From: Palaemon carinicauda
Taxonomy: Eukaryota; Arthropoda; Malacostraca; Decapoda; Palaemonidae
Assembly: GCF_036898095.1 (NCBI RefSeq)
Contig: NC_090767.1
Coordinates: 25,282,487-25,346,486 of the forward strand
DNA: 64,000 nucleotides
Reading direction: 5' to 3'
Shown: positions 19,546-29,395 of the stretch, piece by piece
Layout of the letters: each line of letters starts with the position of its first letter
Position numbering within the stretch: the first letter of the stretch is position 1
Notes under the pieces: model-generated
The model's input: the letters and a program-made list of their open reading frames with translations, nothing else
Told to the model about the DNA's origin: nothing
The model's database searches: none
Program-made: the position numbers and the translations under genes

Positions 19546-22500
19546 TTGACAGGAAAGGGCTTCAACACCGTTGCCTTTGTTGCCACTGCCGGTTTCGTCG
19601 TCTTAGACGGGCGAGGTTGTTGAGGTGCCAGAGGTTTATAGGGCTTCGATGTAAGAGTCCTATGAAGGAGGGAGTCCTGATTGGACTTCCTCCACCTCTC
19701 GGCTGCCTGTTCCACGTCTTTAGGCTCAAACAAATTCCTTCCCAAAATGGAAGAATGTCTGAGCCTGCTGACCTCGACGGCTGGGACCTTCGTGTGGAAC
19801 CTCTCTGCCACCACATCACGTCGTTTCAAGATAGAATTGGCCCACAAGTTCGAGACTTGGTGGGCCAGAAACTCAGTGGTGCCCGAGAGGAAGGAGGTCT
19901 CCAGGGCCTTCCTGGTGCTCTCCTTAAACAGGGGTTCGGATCGCAACAGGATGCCAAGAGACCCCAGCCAGATGTCCAGCCACGAAGTAGCCTGCATGGC
20001 ACATTTCGCAACCTTCTCCTGACTTAGGATCTCTGTCGACGAGAAAGTCACTTGCCGGCTAGAGTCTCTTAAGAGGGACTCCCTTGGCAAGCTCTTCCAC
20101 AGAGTGGTGCAAGGGAAGAGCTAAACAAGACTCCTCCATGATCTCAAAGTACCTCCTCTGGTGGATACGAGGAGGAGGGAGGAGCTTGTTGCCAGCAGTG
20201 AAACGGCTGGAGGAGGCGAGCTTGGAGAGCTGGCCCTCAACCTTATCCCTGGCACTCTTCACCCCTTGGGACCAGGGCAAAGCTGCACTGGCCTTAGCTG
20301 GCTTCTGAGTGCCAAAGACTCTGTCCAGGACCGTGTCCTTGCCCTCTCAAGGAGGAATCTCAGGATCAGGAAACCTATTGAGATGCCTCATCAGGGTCAG
20401 AACCTGCCAGAAGGCATGCTCTGACTCCTGTGGCTCCCCTCCTGGAGAACTGGCAGCAAAGTCTCCCGTCCCCAAAGGCTCTTCTTGGGGGGACACGTAG
20501 ACGTTCTCTGCGGGTCTTGTTGGCTCTGGGCGAATCCTTGAGGATGACTTGGGGACTGTCTTAGAGTCCTTAGGTTCCCTCCTGGGAGGAAGACAGGACT
20601 CCAACAACGACGTCTGAGGGCTCTTCTCCGCCCCAACCCGGGACGATTCTCCTGCACGAGGTGGGGTCTCTCCCATTGGTGCGATGGGAGAACGCCTCAC
20701 CTCGGAACTCCCCCCTGAGGATGGAAAATTCTCGTCCACAGGAGAGGGAGAGAAATTCCGGGGGAGGGGGGCCTTCCTCAAGGATGTCCGAGGAGTCAGC
20801 TTGGCCCTGGGAGCAGTTACCACGACTTCTACTCCTCTCTTCCTCTTCAGTGGGGTCGGAGCCGCCATTGATTTGAGGCCCATCTTTGAGAAGGCAGGTT
20901 TGACAGCCTGCACAACAGCTCTGATGAGGGACCCCAACCATAGCTGCTTGCGATAGGATTTTGCCTGGTTTGCGCGCGCAGGCGCGCGATGGCGCGCAGG
21001 CGCGCGATGGCGCGCAGGCGAGCGATGGCGCGCAGGCGCGCGATGGCGCACAGGCGAGGGGGCGCGTTGGCAAGCGATGGCGTGCAGGCGATGGAGCGCG
21101 CGGGCGTTCAGATGATTGGTGGCGCGCGGGCGTTCAGGTGATTGGTGGCGCGCGGTTGCTCGATCTGGCAAAGGCAGAGGAAGCGCAGGGGGGTGTGCAA
21201 GCGCTTGCGCACACGGAGGCGATTGCTCACGCGCGCGCGAGAGCGCAGGATCCCGACGAGCACTAGGAGGAGTGCGCGCACGCGCAGGGGAATTACCTCT
21301 AGCGCGTGGGCGCACAGGAGGGCACACAGCAGGAACTGGTACAGGTGCGCGCGATTGTGACTGCGCGCGATGGCGCGTAGGCGAGGGCCGACGAGCAGGC
21401 GAGGTCCGACGGCGCGTAGGAGATCGCTAACGGGACGAAGAAGAAAGGTTTTTTCCTCCTGCGCCCAGATCCGGAGATCGTGGACGCGCAGGCGAACGTT
21501 GGCGCGCAGGCGAACGCTGGCGCGCAGGTGAAGAGCGCTGGCGAGCAGGAGATCGTAGGCGCGCGTGGCGCGCATCAAAATGAGGGCGCGCAGTTGTGCG
21601 CTGGCGAGGAGAAGATCGCTGGCGTACGGGAGATCGCTGGCGCGCAGGTGAGCGCTGGCAAGCAGGAGAGCGCTGGCGCGTAGTCTCAGCTGCAGGAGAT
21701 CGCTGGCGCGTTGTCCCTGGAGCAGAAGGCCTGTGATGTGAAGACTCAGGAACGGCAGGAAAGCGCTTGCGCGCAATTGCGCGCAGGGGATATCTGGCGC
21801 TTAAGGGACTTACTCACAATGTGAGAAAGCCATTTTTGCCCCAAAGGGCCCGATGCCCGTTGGATAACGGGGTGCGTAGGCGCCCACAGTGTGCTAGCAG
21901 CCAGGAACGGAGACGGCAGGTCCGAAGGTCTGGCAGGCGAAGGAGATCATGAACGATCTGCAGAGAGGTCCAGGGATTCAGCTGTAACGGTCGGTGCACG
22001 GCGAGGAGGATCCTCTGCGGGGGACTGCAAAGGTGAAGAACCGAAGAGGCGCCTCCTAACTCCCTTGTGGGGAGAAGGAAGGCCTCTACGGTGAAGAGGA
22101 GGGCGAGGTTTCCGTCTGATACGTCCTCTGGGGGCAGCAGGCAGACCATCGTCAGTCCTCCGAAGAGGAGTCTCTGTTAGTGAACTCCCCGAGGGGGAGA
22201 ATCACCTGCATGAGAGACCGTTGGACTTGGCTCCTCCCTCGAAGGATGTTTGGAGGGGGGAACTAAGCCTTCAGCTACATCAGGAACAATAGCAGGGGTT
22301 TGACATAACTCGTCGGAAGCCCCTGCCACAACAACGTAGACGATAGACGGAGGATCAACCTCTGCTACCGCCGGCGACTGTTTGACAGCAGCCCTCAACC
22401 TTATTATGTCAAACAGGGCTTCCTTGGAGGGCGAACCCTGAAGCCCCAAGGAAGCCCAAAGCTGCAACAAATCATTGTTAGACACATTACCAGAAATATC

Positions 22501-22863
22501 CTTCCCTGGGGGAGGAGGAGGAGCTGCCTCACTATGGGAGGGAACTCCCTCTCCCGAACCCCGAGGTTGGTGAACATAAGTACGGCCTACGCTACTATTC
22601 GACGGCCTCTCGGAAGAGACCGATCGAGTGGTAGCTTCGGAGGAGGTTCGGGCTACGGAAGAAGAGTCCTTGGGATTTTCTCTCTTCAAGGAAACCCCTG
22701 AAGGAGAAATATCCCGTTTGGACTTCTTCTTCCGGCGCCGGGAAAACCTCTCCCACTGGGAGGTAGACCACTCCCTACACTCACCATACACTTTATTTCT
22801 GTCACACCGTTGGCCCCTGCAAAAAGGACATAAGGTGTGAGGGTCCGTTTCGACCGCCGACAT
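19494..22863 (-). pseudogene. gag: gag of D with an internal low-complexity expansion
   Basis: The N-terminus (22863 leftward) has the zinc-finger-like motif LCPFC, CRGQRCDRN, GECREW and a basic RRKKKSKRDIS segment, then the conserved LLQLWASLGLQGSPSKEAL block. A minisatellite (about 20968-21790) follows, which in the gag direction codes for Arg/Ala/His/Pro repeats. Then come a basic patch (TPLKRKRG), a Ser/Pro-rich stretch, HAFWQVLTLMRHLNRFPDP at about 20410, and the C-terminal module (VAKCAMQATSWLDIWLG, RNLFEPKDVEQAAERWRKSN) to 19494. Frames change in and after the repeat, so the gene is broken. Gag is expected to bind the element RNA. Confidence 0.75.
20968..21790. repeat. GC-rich minisatellite inside gag of D
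   Basis: It consists of variants of an 18-base unit built from GCGCGCAGGC and GCGATGGC, clearest at 20968-21060 and decaying into related GGCGCGCAGGCGA and GAGATCGCTGGCG units further right. Because 18 is a multiple of three, the unit keeps frame and codes for R-H-R-A-P-A repeats on the minus strand. Open stretches on both strands across it are by-products of the composition. Confidence 0.9.
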
Positions 22864-23029
22864 ATAAGTACCTCAAGGGCGGTCAGGTAATCCAGGACAC
22901 TTCTGCATGGTAGAGGCCAACTTCCAAATACACTGAAAAGAAAAAGCAAAAACAAGATCAAAGGCTGTCAATAAGCGAGGGTGGGAGCAGACACGTCTGA
23001 TCGTCACCCGAGCCAAAAGCAAAGTGAGA

Positions 23030-23172
23030 TAGTCACAGGTGTGTGAGGGGGGGAGGGGTAGCAAGCTACCCCTCCCTACCCCCTCTCGTTAAAATTCTAA
23101 TGGCTCGTCATTCCAGCTATGCCGAAAGTAATACCCATATTAAATAGCGTGGTTTGTATTTCGCTTACGGAA
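23030..23172. repeat. Right (5') ITR of D
   Basis: It runs from GTCACAGGTGTGTGAGGGGG to the end TTTCGCTTACGGAA. Its reverse complement matches the left ITR, and it is nearly identical in order to the end of F (1040-1218). Confidence 0.85.
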
Positions 23173-23660
23173 TAACTGGTATTTTCTGCTGTCGTAGATG
23201 ATCCTCAGATACTTCATGGTTGACACATGTACTGGGATTTGGAAATATGCATCTTTTAGGTCTAACTTGCATATGGAGTTCTGTGGTTTTACTGCTTGTC
23301 TGACCGTCCATCTCCATCCTGAATAGAGCCTGTTGTACAAACTTGTTCAGGGAGGAAAGGTTGATGACATATTTCCAGCCTCCAGACTCCTTTCCACAAG
23401 AAAGAGTCAACTGTAGAAGCCTGGGGACTCATGGAGAGTGCCCTTCTCCAACATGCTCAGGACTTTTTGACCCTGAGCCCTCTCCTTAACAGATCCCTTT
23501 GTGAAGGAGCTCGACGGACCTGGAAGCCGAGTCAACGGAGGCAGAGATTGCGTGAAAAGGACACAATTTCCTGAAAGAAACACTGAAACAGTCCTTGACT
23601 CGGACCCATGCTGCAGCCCCCTCTGCCACCAACATTGCAGGCATCCCCCCACTGGTGGAC
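23173..23660 (-). pseudogene. pol: RT N-terminal piece of H (right of D)
   Basis: Read leftward: the QRGLQHGSESRTVSVFLSG leader, LPPLTRLPGPSSSF, a TGA at 23407 (same codon as in D), a segment giving KYVINLSSLNKFVQQALF, then CKLDLKDAYFQIPV with the first catalytic aspartate, and YLRIIYDSRKYQLF up to 23173. The next residues of the protein are at 15721, on the other side of element D, and the frame continues. The lesion at 23407 and at least two frame changes make it a pseudogene. Confidence 0.8.
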
Positions 23661-26600
23661 AAGTGAGAAAATTGGCCTCCCTCCTCGGTTGTACCTGCTT
23701 CTCTTTAGCTGTTCTCGGGCAGAAAAGGGCTTCTTGGAAGATCTCTTGGGAACTCCAGAACCCCTGCTGTTCCCCTGCAGTCTGGATGTCTGTGGATTCC
23801 TTGGTGGAGGAGCCGATCCGTAAGATTTGGAGGTCATTGTCCTCTGAAGGAGAGGACTGGCTTAACTTCCTCCAGCTCTCTCAGCATCTTCCATGATCAA
23901 CAATGATGATCCCTCCATCGTCGAGTTCCTAATCCTCACAACTTAGGAAATTGTCTATGGAACTTTTGAACTATTGAGTCCTGTCAACTGAGGATCAAGT
24001 TTGCCCCCAACTTGACAACTTGGTGGGCAAGGAACTCCACGGTTCTGATTCCTGACAATAGAAACATTGCCATGGACTCTCTGGTACGTTCTTGAGATCA
24101 GTCCTCCGTCCTGATCAGGTGCCCAACTGACCCTAGCCACAGATCGAGTCACAAAGTTGCCTGCATAGCAAACTTTATGACCTCTCCAAATTTAGGGCAT
24201 CGGACGATGACAGGAAGGCTAGAAAGCTTCTGGTATGGAAACCCTCTTGTTAAGGCAGAGGTAAGACAAGTTAATTTTCTATCAACTCATAGTACCTCCT
24301 CTGCTGCACGAAAAGGGGAGGTAGAAACTTATAGGAGTCGCAGGCATGGAGTGAAATTGAAGTCCCAGCAATTTGCAAGAAGGCCCTCTTCCTGGCCCCT
24401 TTCAACCCCCTCAACCAGGACAAAGCCGAGCTGGTCTCTGGGTGCCGTATAGATGGTGTGGCACCACGTCCTTCCCTTCTAGCAGAGCAGTAGAAGGGTC
24501 GTCGGGGCCATTGATGGCCCTCGTGCAGGTTAGCACCTGCCAGAATGCGTGGTTGGAATCCTTCTGCTCAACCTCCTTATATCTGAATCTTGCTGCCTTG
24601 GGAAAAGTGTCATCATATCCCAAGTCCTGGTCATCATCCACCCACAAGCTCTTACTCATAGGAGCTCGGGATGGGTTGTAGTCGTCTTCATAGTGCCGGG
24701 AGGATTCCCTAGATGTTGAGGGAGCCTCCCTCACCATCGTCGTCAGTTCTGAAGCTGAAGGGTTGCTTACCCTCTCCAGAGGCTGAGTTGACGTTCTAGC
24801 AGAGTGGTTCTTCGGCACAGTCTTCAAGTCCTTACTCTCTCCCTAAGAAGGGGAAGGAACTCTGCCAGCAGGGAAGGTCTTGCATTCTCCTTGCATCTGG
24901 AGGATTCGGAAGTATCCTTTAATGAAATGCGCTGTTCTAGAGTGACGACATTGATGGGAGACAGTCGGTAGGTTTCAGTGAAAAAGATCTCCCTGGAGGA
25001 TCTCGAACACCGGTTTGTGTGGGGGTGTAGGTTGTCTCCTGGAGGAGGAGGAGGATTCCTCTGCCTTCTCCTATTCTTGGTTGGCATCATAGGTCATGGG
25101 TATCATCTCCAACTGGGAGAAATCTTGTTGCCAAGTCTCCGAGGATACAGTAGGTTGCGCACCTTAGATCCGATAGGTGACACAATCATCAGAGATTGAT
25201 GTTTCTGAGGTGGGACCGGAACCGAACTCACCTGCCTTGGGTCCTAAGGAGGAGAGGAAAAATTTGAAGGAATAGAAGTCTGCAACAGGATATAAGGTGT
25301 GCTGGTCAAGGCTGCTGGTCCAAGCTTACCTGCGGGACACTTAAGCAAACCAGTAACCGCCAGACAGTGTTCTTACCAAATGTCCAAACATGGAACATCC
25401 TTAACAAAGGCTGGGATAGAGTATAGTGGTTCATTAGAATGTTTATGGGCTGGAGATTGTCTATGAGGAGTCAGTGGTCTTGCAAGCTGTTGGGGAGTGT
25501 GTGTTCTCTTACCTGTCTGTATAAGAGTGGCCATGCTGTCTCGCTCTATCTTGCTAGAGCAAGTCCACGAGCGTGGAGCTCTGGGAGTGCGCTTGACTGG
25601 ATTGCCTTCTATTGTGTTTCAGTGCATTGCGTGGACACAGTGCTGCGAAGTTGTTCATTGCCGGGCGAGTGCTGGCTACTGGAGAGTGCTTGTTACTGAG
25701 CGAGTGTTCACTACTGGGCAAGATCTTGCTGCAGGATTGTCACAAGTTGCTGGGTGATCGCAAGCTGCAGGTCAGTTATGCGTTGCTGGGTAATTGCGAG
25801 CTGCTAGTGACACTGCTGTATGGTTTCTAAAATCTGCATCGCTGCATGCTACTGGACGGTCACGAGAAGCTGGGCAATTGCGAGCAGGAACTAGACTGTA
25901 AGTTGAGGTAGAACTCCAAGAAAAGTTCTACAAGTAGGTGGGCAATCATGCGGAGGGTGATCTCTTTCAGGATGCCGAGAGCATGAAGACAGGGTCTCGC
26001 TGCTGGAATGTTATTCTCGTGAAGGTAACGTCGAGTTGGTGAGGAGTCAAGGGCTGGGGAACAGTCATGAGCTGGAAACTGGTGTCATTCTGAAACTCAT
26101 TGACGAGATGTAACTACTTCGCGTGCTGCTTTCCAATGACGAGGAGGAGACTGCTCGCATGCCTAAGTTCTGCGTAAACTGGAAGACCAAGATCTTTCTG
26201 GATAGCGGTGGATGTTCTGGGTGATCCTCCTATCAGTGCTGGGAGATGAGGGAAGTAAACGCTGGTCGATAGTTAGGTACCACACGCGTGGAATTGCTGC
26301 AGAGAAGATGGTCCGGACTCCCTCGAGAAAGCGAAGAGAACGCCTGAACTCCTTAAACGGACAAGGCGAGGAGGAGCAGGAGAACATCGAGCTCACTGGA
26401 ATCGAGAATGACAGGAAAAGGCCGCGGACTTTGCCTCTCCTCCGCAAGCTAAACCAACTCAGAACATGGGGGAACAGAGTCGTTGGCGAGCTTGGCAGGA
26501 ACAGCGGCACCCGAAAAAGGAGAAGTTGGCAACTGGGTTGGAGAGACTGTGCCGAGCCCGGCTGGGGATTCCTTTGGTACAAAACCTTCCGAGCTCTTCA

Positions 26601-27130
26601 GAAGATCAAGGTCCACCTCCGAGGAAACTAGAATGTGTTTCCTCTCCGCTCCCAACTGTAGCAACTTGAACAAGCCTTCCTTTGACGGAGGACCAGCGAT
26701 ACCAAGGGAAGGTTAAATCTGTAATAGTTCATCAAAAGAGAAAGACTCCGCTGCGGAAAAGGGAGGCGCCACTTTGCAAGGGAAAACAGCAACGTCGTTC
26801 GAATCTAAGGGTTAGTCCTGGGTTAAAGAGTCACCGCTCCTGCTCGATCAATTCCCTGGAGAGAGAGAGCGAGAAGGCGCTTTGGGCAGAGATTGAGGGG
26901 TAGAAGAAGGAAGTCAAGGTTTCTTTGACTTCGAGGATGACCCTGAAGAAGCAAAATCCCTCTTCTACTTCATTTTGCACCGCTGGGAGGATGACCACTC
27001 CCTACATTCCCCACAGGTGTCGTCCTGGTAACGAGGTCATCCTCAGTAGGCTGGTCTGAGAAAAATGTGGGTCTGTCTCTAACGGAGACATGAAGGTGCA
27101 GGGGTTGCGATCTTCATGGCTAGGTCAAGT
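23661..27130 (-). pseudogene. gag: gag of H (strongly decayed)
   Basis: Only patches can be recognised. The C-terminal basic part lies near 23837-23700. A segment KDSNHAFWQVLTCTRAINGPDDP at about 24565-24510 matches HAFWQVLTLMRHLNRFPDP in D. The interval 25500-25950 holds a decayed minisatellite with repeated GCTGGG and GCGAGTG units at the position where D has its R-H-R-A-P-A array. Near 26930-27060 the reverse strand has remnants of the N-terminal basic and Cys-rich part. No continuous frame survives. Confidence 0.6.
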
Positions 27131-27259
27131 TCGTGTGATGACCGGGAAGAAAAAACACTCACAGACTGAAAAATGGCCAGTCAGTATGGGTGGTGGAGAG
27201 AGAGAGTGTCCACTTTCAACCGAGCCAAAAAGCAAAAATGACAAGACAACACTGATGTT

Positions 27260-27395
27260 AGTGAGCAGGGTAGCCGGTACTAGCCGCTACCCGCCCACGC
27301 TAACTAGCAGTGGGGTAGCTACACCTCGATAAAAGTTTAATGGATAGTTTTTAGCTTCGCCGAAAGTATATTCCTTAATAAAGAGCAGAAGGTTT
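27260..27395. repeat. Right (5') ITR of H
   Basis: It contains CGCTAACTAGCAGTGGGGTAG, CTACACCTCGATAAAAGTTT, and GCCGAAAGTATATTCCTTAA then TAAAGAGCAGAAGGTTT. The reverse complement matches the left end of H at 5430-5540. The last bases predicted by the ICR are diverged, so the end is placed within about 20 bases. Confidence 0.65.
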
Positions 27396-28330
27396 CTAAC
27401 AAGCCCATCTATAAGGGTATATCTCTCACCTATACGTTCACGATTGATTTGTCAAATGAGGCTCATTACCTTTATAAAAGAAGACTTTCCACCCAAACCA
27501 GAAGTAGAAACCTCCAAGGGAACAACTTCTGCTTGTTCGGAAGGTTTTACCTCAGGAGGGAACTCTGGATTCTCATCAATGGTGACGTGTAGTGTGAGAA
27601 GGCTGCTGCTTACCGACCTGTCCTGAGGTCCTCCACTTCTCTGGAATATTCTTTAATTCCAGACGCACCTATTGGGTTTGGGTCAAAGTGATGGAAGGGG
27701 AACGTGAACGTCTAATCCTGGCTACATGTTCCAAGGAAGTCGGGGTAAACGGTCAAATGAGATGAGAAAAAAAAAAAGTCTATCCTCCTCCTCAACTGGA
27801 GTACAACAAACACCTAATTTTGGTCAACTTATACAGTACTCTCCATGAAAGTGTTCTGCCTTTTCTGAAGTGGAGACCCGAGGTTTAGAGTGATGTTGAT
27901 AAACTTAGAGAAGCTCCTGAGGCGACCAAGGTCTTGAACACTGGATAGTAGGAAACAGCCAATGCTGGGAAGGAGGAGTAACTCAAGCAAATGTAGGATA
28001 AGGATCCACGCATTGTTTCCTATACGAAAATTGATGCAAGGGAGATTCTCCCATAAATGAAGCATCATGTTTAGCCTACAAATGGTTGAATATTGTCCAG
28101 AATAGGTAGAACAGTGAGTATCACCCTCCAACCTAATGGCTGGAGGGGAAGACAAGAGTCTTTTGTGGGAAGAACGATGATCCACCAGGTATAGAGCTTG
28201 GGACGCACACTGGAAGTTGCGCATTCATCTGATAAACATTGGGGCGCGCTGACCATTCATCCAGAACGCAAACATTAGGAAGTGTAGAATATTTCAACAG
28301 ATTGTAGAATAACAGATATGTCTCAGCAGG
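27396..28330. other. No recognisable gene
   Basis: Between the end of H and fragment K2. Open stretches exist on the minus strand (28224-27829) but show no family motif. A run of A follows 27765. It may be decayed element sequence. Confidence 0.4.
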
Positions 28331-29395
28331 TTTGTGAGAGCAAATGCAGGGATGGAATGTAGGACTGTGGACGCTCTGTCGAACCCGAGCCAAGTCTCAG
28401 TTGGAGGTCCGAATGCGACACAAAGTGCTCTTTATGTGCCTGAGATGACGACCTCTTAGGAGAAAAAGCCAATGCACCCAATGGTCCTTGAGGGGTAAGA
28501 AGCAAGCCTGACTTCCCAGAGGGCAAGGGAAGTACGTTCCCAATACTGGAGATGGAGGAAGTTCAAGCGAGTCCCGACATAGTTGGCGCACAACGGCAAG
28601 ATGGCAGGGTGTCTGCTTTGGTGCAAATTCGAGCCGAGTGCAAATAGCATGCAGAGGAGAGATTTCTGGGACGTATTCTGAAAAATTGCGCCAAAGATCT
28701 TTGCAAGAAATTCAGAGCTGCTCGTTCAAACCAAGAATGCTTGTAGGTAGTGATGGCGAATGAGGACGATATATCTCAGCTGGTAGACGGCGAGCAAAGG
28801 ATCAAAGACAAAAGTAGAATTCTCAGATTTTTGAGATAGAAACACGATCACCATCTTGGGTAAGACCTGATAACGAAGGACCGTGCAAAGGAAGATCTGG
28901 GCTTGAAAGACATCTAAACCTCTTACTCGCTTTCAAAGATGAAGCAACTGATGGAAAACTATCACATTTAGCCTTTTCCTTCCGTAGACCATGGAACTTT
29001 TCCCACTGGGAGGGTGACCACTCCTTACACGCAACACAAAGGGACTCTGATGAGCACCTACATCTACGACATGTAAAACATAAAAGATGAGGATCTACAT
29101 CAAGGCAGCTCATGAAGGTTACTAGGATGTCCCTCGGTACAAGGACATGTACTATACACACGACAATCACTTGTTTCACACTTATTCTTCAACATAAAGG
29201 AGAAACAGATTTAACAAGCAAGAAATACTGGAGGCCAGTGACTGATGTCTAGTAGCTTCAGCTGCCAGAAGACTAGTGAGGGATCAGCATGGAGCAACAT
29301 CATAAACAACCTATATGATACAAGCGAGTATGAGGCAGCCATACCATCAATAATTCTTCAACTGGGCGTAAATGGATTCGCCCACAAATAACCCA
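28330..29395 (-). mobile_element. DIRS-like 5' fragment K2
   Basis: Second copy of the K1 segment (4441-5381), sharing many blocks of 15-20 identical bases at collinear positions, but better preserved. It holds a gag start at 28823-29179 and ends near TCAATAATTCTTCAACTGGG. RT and recombinase of this copy are not attached. Confidence 0.65.
28823..29179 (-). pseudogene. gag: gag start of fragment K2
   Basis: Begins MKQVIVVCIVHV and carries VPRDILVTFMSCLDVDPHL, then LCFTCRRCRCSSESLCVACK with two C-x2-C pairs, then EWSPSQWEKFHGLRKEKAK. This is the clearest form of the conserved zinc-finger-like start seen in F, D, I and K1. It closes after 118 codons and the rest of gag is absent, so it is a fragment. 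Confidence 0.65.

Larger units (their letters stand above)
15722..23172 (-). mobile_element. DIRS-like element D, inserted in the RT of H
   Basis: D is a nearly complete DIRS element of the F family. It has a left ITR (15722-15935), an ICR (about 15970-16085), recombinase, RNase H/MT, RT, a long gag with an Arg/Ala-coding minisatellite and a right ITR (23030-23172). Both termini are fixed by the ICR. The flanking RT sequences of H meet in frame, with no evident target duplication, which suits YR-mediated circle integration. The proteins are interrupted by several single stops and at least one deletion in RT, so the copy is dead but not ancient. Confidence 0.88.
5382..27395 (-). mobile_element. 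DIRS-like element H, split by insertions C and D
   Basis: H is an old DIRS-like retrotransposon in three pieces: 5382-8240 (3' ITR, ICR, recombinase, MT, RNase H, end of RT), about 15546-15721 (middle of RT) and 23173-27395 (start of RT, gag, 5' ITR). The pieces follow each other in the correct protein order. The left ITR (5382-5570) and the right ITR (about 27260-27395) share, as reverse complements, CGCTAACTAG, GTAGYTACACCTC and AAAGTATATTCC-TAATAAAGAGC. Across the D insertion the RT frame continues without loss of codons. Across C the join is less exact. Coding parts are heavily decayed. Confidence 0.75.

Noticed and set aside
20961..21683. Several plus-strand open stretches rich in Ala, Gly and Gln
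   Set aside because: They run across the GC-rich minisatellite, which is open in most frames; the gag direction is minus.
27829..28224. 131-codon minus-strand reading
   Set aside because: No similarity to any element protein in the window and no recognisable domain.
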